Below the pieces are notes generated by a model. The model worked only from the letters and a program-made list of their open reading frames with translations, was not told where the DNA came from and made no database searches. Shown piece by piece: positions 36,486 through 46,466 of a stretch of 64,000 bases of DNA. The translations under genes were made by a program, and so were the position numbers. The stretch is from Arthrobacter sp. S39. Its GTDB lineage: Bacteria; Actinomycetota; Actinomycetes; Actinomycetales; Micrococcaceae. The stretch is taken from assembly GCF_004320525.1 (NCBI RefSeq), contig NZ_SIHX01000008.1:1-64000 (forward strand), given 5' to 3'. Within the stretch, counting starts at the first letter, position 1. Each line of letters opens with the position of its first letter.

Positions 36486-38987
36486 GGACGGATCCGGCCA
36501 GGCCATGGCAGGACCCACCACATCGACGGGCTGGGACAGCGGGATGCCGGACCCGTCACGCCTGCCGTGCTCCTGCGGCAGGGAACGCGCCACCCCGGCG
36601 GCCGAGGCCGCCTTCGCCGGGCCGTGTCCGGCCCAGCCCAGGAGCAGGGTGTCTTCGCCCTTCAGGAACCGGTGCGCCCGGACCCCCGCGGTGGCACGGC
36701 CCTTGGCAGGGTATTCGGCGAAAGCTGTCACCTTGGCCGCCCCCGGTGCGGTCCCGGGCAGCGCCCCGTTGGTGCCGGCAATAGTGACCACCACGGCGTC
36801 GTCGTCGTCGGGTGCCACCGCGCCGAAGAACACCACCTGGTCATCGGCGGCCAGCTTGATGCCGGCCATGCCGCCGGCCGTCCTGCCCTGCGGCCTGACA
36901 GCCCCCGCAGCGAACCGGAGCAGCTGGGCCTGGCGGGTCAGGAACACAAGGTCGGACTCTTCGGACCCGGCCGGGGCCACACCCACCACCTCGTCCTTGT
37001 CCTTGAGGGCGATGATCTCCCAGTCCTCGCGGTTCAGGGGGTAGTCGGGCTGGACGCGCTTCACCACGCCCTGGGCGGTGCCGATGGCCAGGACCTGGTC
37101 CAGCGGCACAAACGCCACCAGCGTTTCGCCCTTGAGCAGGGTGATGAATTCCTTGGCCTGGACGCCGCCGGCGAGGTTCGGCAGCCCGGACATCGGGGGG
37201 AGGACCGGCATGTCCATGACCTGCAGCCGCAGCATGCGGCCCTGCGACGTCACGGCGGCAATCTCCCCGCGGGCCGAGGTCTTGACGACTGACGAAAAGA
37301 CGTCGTGTTTGGACCGCGGACCTGACTCGGCCAGCGGCTCCTGGTTGGACGTGCGGGCGATCTGCCCGGACGCCGTCAGGATCGCCCAGCAGGGGTCATC
37401 AGCGATTTCCAGTGCCAGCGGTGCGGCCTTGCCTTTGCCGTTGGGTGCGGCGAGGGCTGCGGCCACGGTGGGGGAGACGGCTTCGGACTCGAGCAGCACC
37501 GTGCGGCGCGGGGTGCCATACTTCTCCGCGATTTCGCCCAGTTCACTCGAGACGAGCTCCCGGAGCCGTTCCTCCGAGCCGAGGATGGCTTCCAGTTCGG
37601 CGATCTCGCGGCGCAGCTCGTCCTGTTCCTTTTCCAGCTCAATCCGGGAGAACTTGGTCAGCTGGCGCAGGCGCAGTTCCAGGATGTAGTTGGCCTGGAT
37701 CTCGGTGAGGTCGTAAATGGACATCAGCCGTACCCGGGCGGCCGCGGCCTCGTCGGAGGAGCGGATGATCTGGATGACCTCGTCGATGTCCACGATGGCC
37801 ACCAGCAGGCCTTCCACCAGGTGCAGGCGGTCTTTCTTCTTGCCGAGCCGGAAGGCGGTGCGGCGGCGGACGACGTCGATGCGGTGGCCCACGTACACGG
37901 TGAGCAGCGCCACGAGCCCCAGGGTCTGCGGCTGCCCGTCCACCAGGGTCACGTTGTTGATCCCGAAGGAGTCTTCCATCGGGGAGTAGCGGTACAGCTG
38001 CTGCAGCACGGCGTTGGGGTTGAACCCGTTTTTCAGCTCGATGACCAGGCGCAGCCCGTGCTTCCGGTCGGTCAGGTCAACGATGTCGCTGATGCCGGTC
38101 AGCTTCTTGCCGTTGACGGCGTCCTTGATCTTCTCGATCACCTTTTCCGGCCCCACCATGTAGGGCAGTTCGGTGACCACCAGGCCGGTGCGGCGGGCCG
38201 ACAGCTGTTCGATCTCCACCTTGGCGCGGGTCTTGAAGGAGCCGCGGCCGGTGGCGTAGGCGTCGCGGATGCCGTCCAGGCCCACGATCCGGCCACCGGT
38301 GGGCAGGTCCGGGCCGGGGACAAAGCGCATCAGGTCATCCAGCGTGGCGTCCGGGTGGGCGATCAGGTGCCGCGCGGCGGAGATGACCTCCACGAGGTTG
38401 TGCGGGGCCATGTTCGTGGCCATGCCCACCGCGATGCCGGTGGCGCCGTTGACCAGCAGGTTGGGGAACGCCGCCGGAAGGACGTCCGGCTGGGTCAGCT
38501 GGTTGTCGTAGTTGGGGACGAAGTCCACCACGTCTTCGTCGAGGTGGTCCGTGAGGGTCAATGCGGCCGCCGCCAGCCGAGCCTCCGTATACCGTGGCGC
38601 TGCCGGGCCGTCGTCGAGCGAGCCGAAGTTGCCGTGCCCGTCGATCAGGGGGAGCCGCAGCGAAAAGTCCTGGGCCATGCGCACCATGGCGTCGTAGATG
38701 GCTGTATCGCCATGCGGATGCAGCTTGCCCATGACCTCGCCCACCACGCGCGCGCTCTTGACGTGGCCGCGGTCCGGCCGGAGGCCCATCTCGCTCATCA
38801 TGTACAGGATCCGCCGCTGCACCGGCTTGAGGCCGTCGCGGGCGTCAGGCAGCGCCCGGGAGTAGATCACCGAGTAGGCGTACTCCAGGAAGGAGCCTTC
38901 CATCTCGGACGTGACATCGATATCCACGATGTTCTCGGTGAACGGGCTGGAATCCACTGCGGGGGCAGGACTTTGGCGGCGGGCCAT
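36483..38987 (-). CDS. parC: DNA gyrase/topoisomerase IV subunit A (second A subunit)
   Basis: Breakage-reunion subunit of a type II topoisomerase. The 834-residue product has the quinolone-pocket segment [17 protein letters not shown] (about 91-107), active-site Tyr133 (PRYTEARL), a coiled-coil gate and a C-terminal beta-pinwheel. The pinwheel lacks a clear gyrase-box Q(R/K)RGGKG motif, in line with decatenation rather than supercoiling. The ATG at 38987 is used; an in-frame start 51 nt upstream is possible. Pairs with the parE gene at 24159 and is divergent from the acetyltransferase gene. Confidence 0.91.
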   Translation of the reverse strand: MARRQSPAPAVDSSPFTENIVDIDVTSEMEGSFLEYAYSVIYSRALPDARDGLKPVQRRILYMMSEMGLRPDRGHVKSARVVGEVMGKLHPHGDTAIYDAMVRMAQDFSLRLPLIDGHGNFGSLDDGPAAPRYTEARLAAAALTLTDHLDEDVVDFVPNYDNQLTQPDVLPAAFPNLLVNGATGIAVGMATNMAPHNLVEVISAARHLIAHPDATLDDLMRFVPGPDLPTGGRIVGLDGIRDAYATGRGSFKTRAKVEIEQLSARRTGLVVTELPYMVGPEKVIEKIKDAVNGKKLTGISDIVDLTDRKHGLRLVIELKNGFNPNAVLQQLYRYSPMEDSFGINNVTLVDGQPQTLGLVALLTVYVGHRIDVVRRRTAFRLGKKKDRLHLVEGLLVAIVDIDEVIQIIRSSDEAAAARVRLMSIYDLTEIQANYILELRLRQLTKFSRIELEKEQDELRREIAELEAILGSEERLRELVSSELGEIAEKYGTPRRTVLLESEAVSPTVAAALAAPNGKGKAAPLALEIADDPCWAILTASGQIARTSNQEPLAESGPRSKHDVFSSVVKTSARGEIAAVTSQGRMLRLQVMDMPVLPPMSGLPNLAGGVQAKEFITLLKGETLVAFVPLDQVLAIGTAQGVVKRVQPDYPLNREDWEIIALKDKDEVVGVAPAGSEESDLVFLTRQAQLLRFAAGAVRPQGRTAGGMAGIKLAADDQVVFFGAVAPDDDDAVVVTIAGTNGALPGTAPGAAKVTAFAEYPAKGRATAGVRAHRFLKGEDTLLLGWAGHGPAKAASAAGVARSLPQEHGRRDGSGIPLSQPVDVVGPAMAWPDPS

Positions 38988-39064
38988 GGGGCTGGTAAAT
39001 CCTTCTGGGGGTACTGGTCTGGCACTGATTGGCCGCACCGGGGTGTGCGGCGGGAGTTTTTGGC

Positions 39065-39070
39065 TAGGCT
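39065..39070 (+). promoter_or_regulatory. -10 element for the GNAT/acyl-CoA-synthetase-like gene (leaderless candidate)
   Basis: TAGGCT, then exactly AAGCCT (6 nt), then the ATG at 39077. No Shine-Dalgarno sequence. Confidence 0.55.
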
Positions 39071-39076
39071 AAGCCT

Positions 39077-41758
39077 ATGGTGGATCAGCCCGGGGACGGC
39101 GTATATCCGGAATATTGGGAAGCCGATGTCGTTCTGCGCGACGGCGGAACCGCCCATCTGAGGCCCATCCACCCCGCCGACGCCGACGCCGTGCAGGCCT
39201 TCCACACCGGCCAGTCCCAGGACTCCATCTACATGCGGTTCTTCGCCTTCAAAGCCCGGCTCTCCAGTAAGGAGCTCAAGCGCTTCACGGAGGTGGACTA
39301 CAAGGACCGGGTGGCGTTCGTGATCACCATCGGCGGCGAAATCATCGGGATCGGACGCTACGACCGGCTCGATGACCCCACCGAAGCCGAGGTCGCCTTC
39401 AACATCGCGGACGCGCACCAGGGCCGGGGCATCGGCTCCATCCTGCTGGAGCATCTCGCGGCAGCCGCCCAGGAACACGGGATCCGCCGGTTCAGCGCCG
39501 AGGTGCTGCCGGAGAACCGGAAAATGCTGATGGTTTTCTCCGACGCCGGCTACGACGTCAAGCGCCATTTCGACGACGGCGTGGTCAGCCTCGAGTTCAA
39601 CATCGGTCCCACGGACAAATCCCGCGCGGTGATGGAGTCCCGCGAGCACCGCGCCGAGGCGAGGAGCGTGCGGGACCTGCTGGCGCCGTCGTCCATTGCC
39701 GTGATCGGGGCCAGCCGGAAGTGGGGGACGGTGGGCCACCAGCTGCTGGAGCACATCATCGAAGGCGGCTTCACCGGGCCCGTCTACGCCATCAATCCCG
39801 AGGCGCTGGAGCTCGCCGGCATGCTGTCCTTCGGCCGGCTGTCCGAGGTCCCCGGTCCGGTGCAGCTCGCGGTCATCGCCGTACCCTACGAGGAAGTCCC
39901 CGCCGTGGTGGATGACTGCGCCGCCGCCGGCGTCAAGGGGGTGGTGGTCGCCTCCGCAGGCTTCGCGGACGACGGCGAACGCGGCCTCACCCGCCAGCGC
40001 GACCTGGTCCGCAAGGCCCGGGCCAACGGGATGCGCGTGATCGGCCCCGCCTCGCTGGGCGTCGTCAACACCCACCCGGACGTATCGTTGAACGCCTCCA
40101 TGGCACCCACCCTGCCGCGGCGCGGCGGCCTGGGCCTGTTCAGCCAGTCGGCCGCCATCGGGGTGTCCCTCTACGCCGCGTCCAGCAGGCGGCGGATGGG
40201 ACTGTCCACCTTCCTGTCGGCAGGCAACAGGGCGGACGTCTCCGGAAACGACATGATGCAGTTCTGGGAGGACGACGCAGACACCGCCGCGGTCGCCCTG
40301 TACCTGGAATCGATCGGCAACCCCCGCAAATTCTCCCGCCTCGCCCGCCGGCTGGCGCGGACCAAACCGGTGATCGTGGCCAAATCCGAGTCCATGGGCC
40401 TGCGCCTGCCGCCCGGGCATGCCGTCCGCACCACCCAGGCGCCCGCCGGTGCCCTGGATGCCATGATGCGCCAGTCAGGGGTCATCAGGGTGGAAACCAT
40501 CGAACAGCTCATGGACGTGGCCCAGATCGTGGCCGGGCAGCCGCTGCCGGCAGGCCCGGAGCTGGCGATCCTCAGCAACTCGCAGGCCCTGGCCAAAGTC
40601 GTGGCGGACAGTGCCCTGGCCCATGGCCTGGGCGTGGGTTCGTTGGTCACAGGCCTGGACCTCGACGCCGGCATGTCGCTCGCGCTGCCGGCCCTCCGGC
40701 GCACCCTCCAGGACACCCTGGCGTCCGAGCACGTGCACGCCGTCGTGGCGGCCCTGCTCCCGGCGCGCGGCCTCACCGTGGAAAACATCGCCGGAGTCCT
40801 GGCCGAATGTGCCGCGGAAGCAGGCAAACCCGTAGTGGCTGCCTTCGCCGGCATCCTTGACCCCTCCATCTACGTGGAAGGGATGGTGGGCGAGGCGCCG
40901 GCCGTCCCGTGCTTTTCCAACCCCGGAGCGGCCGTGGCGGCGCTCGCAGCCGTGGTCCGGTACGCCGAATGGGTTGCGCGGGACCACGGCCACTTTGTGG
41001 AGCCCGTCGGATGCGACCCCGACGGCGCCCGCGCCGGCCTGGAGCTGTTGCTCGCGGACGTCCACGGCGAGCAGCTTAAACAGCTCGACCAGGACGCGGC
41101 CGCTTCGCTGCTGGAGTATTACGGGATCAGCGTCCTGCCGTCCCTCGGGTTCGAAACCGAGGACCAGGCCGTCGATGCGGCCCAGGCGCTGGGATGGCCC
41201 GTCGCCCTCAAGACCACCGACCCGGCGCTCCGGCACCGTTTGGACCTGGGCGGCGTGCGCCTGGGCATCGAGGACGCCGAATCGCTGCGCCACAACATCG
41301 TGCAGATGCGGCGCTCGCTGGCATCGTACGGCCCGGCGTCGCTCGAGGTGCAGTCCATGGCCCCGGTGGGGCAGGCCTGCACCTTCCGGGCCATCGAAGA
41401 CCCGCTGCTGGGCCCTGTCGTCTCGTTCGGCCTGGCCGGCGATGCCGTCAACCTGCTGGACGACTGGGCCCACCGAACGCCGCCCCTGTCCGCAGCCGAT
41501 GTCAAGGACTTCATCCGGAGCCCGCGGGCCGCCCGCAAGCTCTTCGGCTACCAGGGCCTGCCCGCCGTGGATGTGGCGGCACTGGAGGAACTTGCCGGCC
41601 GGCTTGCCTGGATGAAGGACAACCACCCCGAGATTGCCCTCGTCGAATTCAACCCCGTGCTTTGCGGAACGCAGGGAGTGGCCATCCTCGCCGCGGACGT
41701 TCGGATCGGGAACGCAGCCCAGCGGACGGACAGCGCCCGGCGGGCCATGCTGGGGTAG
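39077..41758 (+). CDS. GNAT plus NDP-forming acyl-CoA synthetase-like protein (Pat-type lysine acetyltransferase)
   Basis: An 893-residue protein. The N-terminal GNAT domain (about 15-175) has the acetyl-CoA loop HQGRGIG. It is followed by the CoA-binding Rossmann domain (SIAVIGASRKWGTVG, about 200), the ligase-CoA domain and a C-terminal ATP-grasp. The GNAT-first order is that of actinobacterial Pat enzymes that acetylate acetyl-CoA synthetase. In the ligase domain the place of the phosphorylated His (usual ASHTGAL) reads RTTQAPAGAL, so acyl-CoA synthetase activity is unlikely and the domain probably senses ligands. Divergent from parC. Confidence 0.88.
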   Translation: MVDQPGDGVYPEYWEADVVLRDGGTAHLRPIHPADADAVQAFHTGQSQDSIYMRFFAFKARLSSKELKRFTEVDYKDRVAFVITIGGEIIGIGRYDRLDDPTEAEVAFNIADAHQGRGIGSILLEHLAAAAQEHGIRRFSAEVLPENRKMLMVFSDAGYDVKRHFDDGVVSLEFNIGPTDKSRAVMESREHRAEARSVRDLLAPSSIAVIGASRKWGTVGHQLLEHIIEGGFTGPVYAINPEALELAGMLSFGRLSEVPGPVQLAVIAVPYEEVPAVVDDCAAAGVKGVVVASAGFADDGERGLTRQRDLVRKARANGMRVIGPASLGVVNTHPDVSLNASMAPTLPRRGGLGLFSQSAAIGVSLYAASSRRRMGLSTFLSAGNRADVSGNDMMQFWEDDADTAAVALYLESIGNPRKFSRLARRLARTKPVIVAKSESMGLRLPPGHAVRTTQAPAGALDAMMRQSGVIRVETIEQLMDVAQIVAGQPLPAGPELAILSNSQALAKVVADSALAHGLGVGSLVTGLDLDAGMSLALPALRRTLQDTLASEHVHAVVAALLPARGLTVENIAGVLAECAAEAGKPVVAAFAGILDPSIYVEGMVGEAPAVPCFSNPGAAVAALAAVVRYAEWVARDHGHFVEPVGCDPDGARAGLELLLADVHGEQLKQLDQDAAASLLEYYGISVLPSLGFETEDQAVDAAQALGWPVALKTTDPALRHRLDLGGVRLGIEDAESLRHNIVQMRRSLASYGPASLEVQSMAPVGQACTFRAIEDPLLGPVVSFGLAGDAVNLLDDWAHRTPPLSAADVKDFIRSPRAARKLFGYQGLPAVDVAALEELAGRLAWMKDNHPEIALVEFNPVLCGTQGVAILAADVRIGNAAQRTDSARRAMLG

Positions 41759-41800
41759 CCGCAGTTAGCAAGTCCCCGGCCGATCTGTGAAAATGGGGGA

Positions 41801-42547
41801 ATGAGCTCACAGCCTCCCACGTCGACGCCTCAAACGCCCGGCAATGACAACCAGGCCACCCGACCCCACAGCTCACACAGCCACAGCGCGCAGGGCCAGA
41901 GCCTTGACGGTGCCCTCCAACAGGCAGGCTTCTACCCCCGGCTGGTGGCCGACGTCGTCGACGACGCCCTTGACGGCCGCGACTGCGTCGCCCACCTGGT
42001 CCACCTTGAGACCCACTTTGACCGGGCAGAGGTCCGGCGCCACATCACGGTCCTGGTGCTCACCTCCGACATGCTCGTCATCACACACGTGGACGACCAG
42101 CAGCTGGATGAAGCCGGCGAACAGATCGTGGCCCAGATCTCCACCGAGTCCGTTCCGGTGGCGCAGATCCGGTCGGTGGTCCTCAGCTACATGTACGCCC
42201 AGCCGCAGAACTACAAGCCCTCCGACCCGGTGCGCGAACTGACCCTGGCCATCGCCTGGTCCGGCGGCCAGCGGCTGGACATGGGCCCGGCCAGCTGCGG
42301 GGACCCGCAGTGTGAAGCTGACCACGGCTACAGCGGCACCATCGCCCAGGAGGACATCGTGCTGCGGATCAGCGCGGAAGCCGACGGGCTGCAGGCCGTC
42401 CAGGACGCCAAGCTCTTCGCCCGTGCTTTGCGGGCCGTCAACACAGGATCCACCTCGCCGGTCCTGCACGGCGCACAGTCCATGCAGCCCCGGCCGCGTG
42501 CAGGCGTCTTCGGAAACCGCCTCAGCCGCGGACACCAGCAGCGCTGA
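41801..42547 (+). CDS. DUF5998 family protein
   Basis: A 248-residue soluble protein with the region LVADVVDDALDGRDCVAHLVHLETHFDRAEVRRHITVLVLT, typical of DUF5998, an actinobacterial family of unknown function found upstream of the phosphodiesterase-like gene that follows. The Pro/Thr/Ser/His-rich first 45 residues look disordered. GAAAAT-GGGGGA lies directly before the ATG. Its TGA overlaps the next ATG by one base (TGATG). Confidence 0.85.
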   Translation: MSSQPPTSTPQTPGNDNQATRPHSSHSHSAQGQSLDGALQQAGFYPRLVADVVDDALDGRDCVAHLVHLETHFDRAEVRRHITVLVLTSDMLVITHVDDQQLDEAGEQIVAQISTESVPVAQIRSVVLSYMYAQPQNYKPSDPVRELTLAIAWSGGQRLDMGPASCGDPQCEADHGYSGTIAQEDIVLRISAEADGLQAVQDAKLFARALRAVNTGSTSPVLHGAQSMQPRPRAGVFGNRLSRGHQQR

Positions 42548-43794
42548 TGCCGGACCACGGAAAAACCGCAGTCCCTGCATCTGTGGCCGAAGCATCTCCG
42601 GCCGAACGGTCCGTCTCGGCCACCCTGCCGCACCCGCCCGCCTTCGGCCAGCGCTCCATCGCGGACGTGCTCACCAGCGCCGCCGCAAGCCTGGGCGTGG
42701 ACGGGTTCACCAACACCCTGGGCCTGCCGCCGTCGTCACGGGTCTGCGTGGTCCTGGCGGACGGACTCGGCCGGAACCTGCTGAAGCAGAAGTCCGCGCA
42801 CACTCCGTTCCTGCGCTCTGTCATGAACAAGGGGCAGGGCAACATTCCCGTCTGGCTGGACTCCACCTTCCCGTCCACCACGGCAGCGGCCCTCGCCAGC
42901 TTCGGGACCGGGCTGGCCCCGGGCCAGCACGGAATGGTGGGCTACGACGTCCTGGACCCGGACCAGGACAAAGTGGTCAACATGCTCGGCAACTGGGACG
43001 CCGGCGTGGACCCGCTCACGTGGCAGCCGTACCCGACGGTTTTTGAACGGGCCGCCGCCTCCGTCGACGTGACCACGGTGAGCCTGCCGCAGTTCGGCAA
43101 CTCGCCCATGACCCAGGCGGCACTCCGTGGCGGCCGCTTCATCTCTGGCACCACCTCGCATGCCCGCACGGGCGCCGCCGCCGAGGCCATGGCTGCGGCC
43201 GGGCCGTCGCTGATGTACTTCTACGTGAACGAACTGGACAAGGCCGGCCACCGGTACGGTTGCCAGTCGGAGCAGTGGGAACACCAGCTCGAGGAGCTGG
43301 ACGCCACCGTCAAGCGCCTCAACGCCTCCCTCCCGGCCGGAACCACCGTGCTGCTGACCGCGGACCACGGCATGCTTGACGTGCCGCCGGCGCAGCGGAT
43401 CGACTACTCGGCGGATCCCGCCCTCATCGCCGGCGTGCGGCACACTGCGGGCGAGCCCAGGATGGTGCACCTCTACCTTGAGGAGGGGGTCGACGACGCC
43501 GGACGGGACCGGCTGCTTGATGCCTGGCGGAACCGTTTCGGCGACAGGATCTGGGCGTTCACCCGTGACGAGGCAGTGGCCGGTGGCCTGTTCGGAGACC
43601 TGCGTCCCGCCGTCGGACCCCGGATCGGCGACGTGATGATCGCCGCGCGGGACGCCCTGGCACTCTACGACAAGCGCCGGGTGCGCCCGGCCGCCATGGA
43701 GGTAGTTGGCCAGCACGGCTCGCTGACCAAAGCCGAACGGGAAGTCCCGCTGCTGTGTTTTACCGCGGAAGGCCGGAAGGCCGGACGTGGCTGA
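42547..43794 (+). CDS. Alkaline phosphatase superfamily (nucleotide pyrophosphatase/phosphodiesterase-like) protein
   Basis: A 415-residue protein. Two-metal site residues are visible: VVLADGLGRN (metal Asp), the nucleophile Thr in STFPSTTAAALAS, ELDKAGHRYG (Asp/His) and TADHGMLDV (Asp-His). No signal peptide, so cytoplasmic. It resembles actinobacterial type I phosphodiesterase/nucleotide pyrophosphatases; the substrate is unknown. Translationally coupled to the DUF5998 gene upstream, and the thymidine kinase start overlaps its 3' end by 8 nt, forming a three-gene unit. Confidence 0.9.
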   Translation: MPDHGKTAVPASVAEASPAERSVSATLPHPPAFGQRSIADVLTSAAASLGVDGFTNTLGLPPSSRVCVVLADGLGRNLLKQKSAHTPFLRSVMNKGQGNIPVWLDSTFPSTTAAALASFGTGLAPGQHGMVGYDVLDPDQDKVVNMLGNWDAGVDPLTWQPYPTVFERAAASVDVTTVSLPQFGNSPMTQAALRGGRFISGTTSHARTGAAAEAMAAAGPSLMYFYVNELDKAGHRYGCQSEQWEHQLEELDATVKRLNASLPAGTTVLLTADHGMLDVPPAQRIDYSADPALIAGVRHTAGEPRMVHLYLEEGVDDAGRDRLLDAWRNRFGDRIWAFTRDEAVAGGLFGDLRPAVGPRIGDVMIAARDALALYDKRRVRPAAMEVVGQHGSLTKAEREVPLLCFTAEGRKAGRG

Positions 43795-44506
43795 GCTGGT
43801 GTTTTTCTCCGGGACCATGGACTGCGGCAAGTCCACGCTGGCCCTGCAGATGGACTACAACCACCGTGCCCGCGGACGCGGCGGGATCAGGTTCAGCCGG
43901 AACGACCGCGCCGGCGGCTCCCGGATTTCCAGCCGGCTTGGGCTGGAAACCGACGCCGTTGAGGTCACGGACGTTACGGACTTCTGGGATGAAGTGGTGG
44001 ACCGGCGCACCCGCGGCCAGCGCGTGGACTACCTGATCTGTGACGAAGCGCAGTTCTATTCGCCCCTCCAGGTGGAACAGCTGGCGCGGCTCGTGGACGA
44101 GATCGACGTCGATGTTTTTGCGTTCGGGATCACCGCGGACTTCCGCACGAGGCTTTTTCCCGGGTCCCAGCGGCTGGTCGAACTCGCCGACCGGGTCCAG
44201 GTCCTGCAGGTGGAGGCGCTGTGCTGGTGCGGGCGGCGGGCCACCCACAACGCACGCACCGTGGACGGTGTGATGGTCGTGGAAGGCGCCCAGGTGGTGG
44301 TGGGCGATGTGGACATGGCCAGCGACCCCACGGCGGCCGGCACCGAAGGCGAGCATCCGGTGGTGGGCTACGAGACCCTGTGCCGCCGTCACTACATGCG
44401 GCGGGTCACCGCGCACGGTGCCCACATCATGGCCCAGCAGGACCAGCTGTTGCCGTTCGAGACGGACGCGTGCCTGTGGCGAGGTTCAGGCGGAACAGCA
44501 GGCTAG
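43787..44506 (+). CDS. tdk: Thymidine kinase (type II)
   Basis: Phosphorylates thymidine in the salvage pathway. The 239-residue product has the P-loop FFSGTMDCGKST (about 6-17), the Walker-B-like VDYLICDEAQFYS, and the lasso/zinc region CWCGRRATHNAR followed by YETLCRRHY. The GTG at 43787 follows GGAAGGCCGGAC and overlaps the upstream gene. Its stop overlaps the stop of convergent sepH by 4 nt. Confidence 0.93.
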   Translation: MAELVFFSGTMDCGKSTLALQMDYNHRARGRGGIRFSRNDRAGGSRISSRLGLETDAVEVTDVTDFWDEVVDRRTRGQRVDYLICDEAQFYSPLQVEQLARLVDEIDVDVFAFGITADFRTRLFPGSQRLVELADRVQVLQVEALCWCGRRATHNARTVDGVMVVEGAQVVVGDVDMASDPTAAGTEGEHPVVGYETLCRRHYMRRVTAHGAHIMAQQDQLLPFETDACLWRGSGGTAG

Positions 44507-45846
44507 TCGCCCCTGGTCCCGAACACGATCTCGTCCCAGGTTGGAATGCTGGAGCGCTTCGGCTTGGAAGGCTGCCGTTCGGGCACGTCAGCATCACGGT
44601 CAGCACGGGAAACCGGAGCGGATTCGTCACTGGGACGCCGCAGGTTCCGGCCCCCGAGCAGCTCCTCAAGGCCAAAACTGGCACCTGTGTGCTCCTTCGG
44701 CGGGACGGCAGCGGGAGTGCCCTGTCCGGCCGGGCGGGGCGGGGACGCCACAATGGTGACTTCCCGTGTTTCGGTGCTCACGCCGTCGTGCAGTTTCAGG
44801 ACGTCATCGTCGTCGTCGTCCTTGTGCAAAGGAATGAGGCTCAGCCGCGACATCATGGACGGCCTGGCGTCACGCCTGCGGGTGAGGGGATCAGCCTGGG
44901 CCGCAGGGGCGTCGGGCTCGGAACCGGCGGGAGCCGGCTCCTGCTGCTCCGGCTCGGGCTGGACCTCGGAAGGCCTCGGATGTGCTGCCGGTACTCCGTG
45001 CGTGAGAAGCAGCGCGAGGGCGTCATCGGCGTCCTCGTCCACACCCAGCCGCTGGCCGCGGCGTGAACGGAGCATGTCCAGCAGTCCGTCGGCGTCCTTG
45101 CCGGCCGGCTGGAGGGCATGCGGGCCCGTGTGCGGGCCGGAAGAGTGGCGGGCTGCCGCTTCGGCGTCGGTCTCAAAATCAAAAGGCCGGTCCGAGACGG
45201 CGGTCAGCCGCCGTGCCGGAACAAGGCCGTCCAGGGGTTCGAGCTCGCTGAGCTGCTGCGCCCAGCGGTTGGCGTTCTGCAGGGACTTTCGGGCAGGGCT
45301 GAAGGTCCACAGGGCCGGCGGTTCCTCACCGATGCCTGCCGTGCCGTCCTTCTTCGCTTCGAAACGGGCAGCCACAGTCCAGCTGCCATCCGGACGCCGC
45401 CAGGAGTCCCATTCGACGGCGGACGGTTCGATGCCGTGGGCCCGCAGCCGGTGCGAGACCATGTCGTCGAGCGACGCCGGGTTGTCGCCGAAAGCGGAAC
45501 GGTACGCGTCGTGACCGGGCGAAGGGGACGCGACCTCGATTTTCCGGGCCTGCTGGGCCACATACTCACGCTCAGCGAGCACGGGCCCCTCGTAGCGTTC
45601 GACCTTGGCAAGGGGCAGCCCGGAAAGGTCTGCGACCTCCGCGGCGGTGGCACCACTGCGGATCCTCGCCTGGATATCCCGCGGGGACATGGCAACGGGG
45701 GGCGCGCCAAACGCTGCCTTCGCCGAAGACCGGCTGGCCGCCCGCAGCGCTTCATCGATCGGCAGCTGGAACATCTCGCCGCCGGCACCGCTCAACAGGA
45801 GATGCTCCCCGTCGTCGTGTACGCCTACAAGCCGTAGATCCTGCAT
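44503..45846 (-). CDS. sepH: Septation protein SepH (DUF3071)
   Basis: An FtsZ-binding cell division regulator of Actinobacteria. The 447-residue product has a conserved N-terminal DUF3071 region (MQDLRLVGVHDDGEHLLLSG through an HTH around IRSGATAAEVADLSGLPLAKVERYEGPVLAERE). A long Pro/Glu/Ala-rich, low-conservation C-terminal part ends with a basic patch (PSKPKRSSIPTWDEIVFGTR). The ATG at 45846 follows GGAGG by 6 nt. Divergent from the DUF4193 gene. Confidence 0.92.
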   Translation of the reverse strand: MQDLRLVGVHDDGEHLLLSGAGGEMFQLPIDEALRAASRSSAKAAFGAPPVAMSPRDIQARIRSGATAAEVADLSGLPLAKVERYEGPVLAEREYVAQQARKIEVASPSPGHDAYRSAFGDNPASLDDMVSHRLRAHGIEPSAVEWDSWRRPDGSWTVAARFEAKKDGTAGIGEEPPALWTFSPARKSLQNANRWAQQLSELEPLDGLVPARRLTAVSDRPFDFETDAEAAARHSSGPHTGPHALQPAGKDADGLLDMLRSRRGQRLGVDEDADDALALLLTHGVPAAHPRPSEVQPEPEQQEPAPAGSEPDAPAAQADPLTRRRDARPSMMSRLSLIPLHKDDDDDDVLKLHDGVSTETREVTIVASPPRPAGQGTPAAVPPKEHTGASFGLEELLGGRNLRRPSDESAPVSRADRDADVPERQPSKPKRSSIPTWDEIVFGTRGD

Positions 45847-46001
45847 ACAAATCCTCCACCCTGGCATTACTATCAATCGAAACTCTGCCACCCGGCAGTC
45901 CCTTTTTGGGTTAGGAGAGAGGGCGCGCCGCGATATTCCGGGAGTTTCCGGGCCTTTGCCGGGGAGCGCGGCGGCGGCCGCTGCCGTTTTGGAGAGACCA
46001 C

Positions 46002-46021
46002 GCCCGGGACCTGTCCCGGGC
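46002..46021. promoter_or_regulatory. Hairpin in the sepH/DUF4193 intergenic region
   Basis: GCCCGGGAC-CT-GTCCCGGGC forms a perfect 9-bp dyad followed by CTCTGGCTTTTA on the plus strand. It has the shape of a terminator but sits where no gene ends, so an attenuator, short RNA end or operator are all possible. Confidence 0.45.
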
Positions 46022-46051
46022 TCTGGCTTTTACTGCCGGCTTGCGGAAAGA

Positions 46052-46071
46052 TGTGCCCCACGCAGGGCACA
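46052..46071 (+). promoter_or_regulatory. Second hairpin in the DUF4193 leader region
   Basis: TGTGCCC-CACGCA-GGGCACA is a perfect 7-bp dyad, 66 nt before the DUF4193 ATG. Confidence 0.35.
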
Positions 46072-46136
46072 AACGCGCAGTGTCCGGCGTTATGAAGGTG
46101 ACACACCCGGCCGCCGGAAAGCGAGGTTTAGAGGAA

Positions 46137-46436
46137 ATGGCCACCGATTATGATGCGCCGCGGAAGTCCGAAGAAGACCTCAACGAGGATTCCATTGAGG
46201 AACTGAAGACCCGGCGTTCGGACAAGCCCACCGCGGTGGTGGAGGAGGACGAGAGTGATCTCGCGGCCGGCTACGAACTCCCCGGCGCGGACCTTTCCGG
46301 CGAAGAGCTCCTGGTCCACGTGGTCCCAGCGCAGGCCGACGAGTTCACCTGCTCCTCATGTTTCCTGGTCCGCCACCGGTCCCAGATCGCCAGGCAAAAA
46401 GACGGCCGCTTCTACTGCAGGGAGTGCGAAGGCTGA
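46137..46436 (+). CDS. DUF4193 putative zinc-ribbon protein
   Basis: A 99-residue acidic protein. The N-terminal half is rich in Asp/Glu/Lys. The C-terminal zinc ribbon has CxxC (FTCSSCF) and a second CxxC (FYCRECEG) at the very end. Found across Actinobacteria next to sepH and dut, function not established. The ATG at 46137 is where family homology starts (MATDYDAPRK); GAGG lies 10 nt upstream. Confidence 0.88.
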   Translation: MATDYDAPRKSEEDLNEDSIEELKTRRSDKPTAVVEEDESDLAAGYELPGADLSGEELLVHVVPAQADEFTCSSCFLVRHRSQIARQKDGRFYCRECEG

Positions 46437-46466
46437 CCGGGATGACGGCTCCTGGACAGCGGGCCG

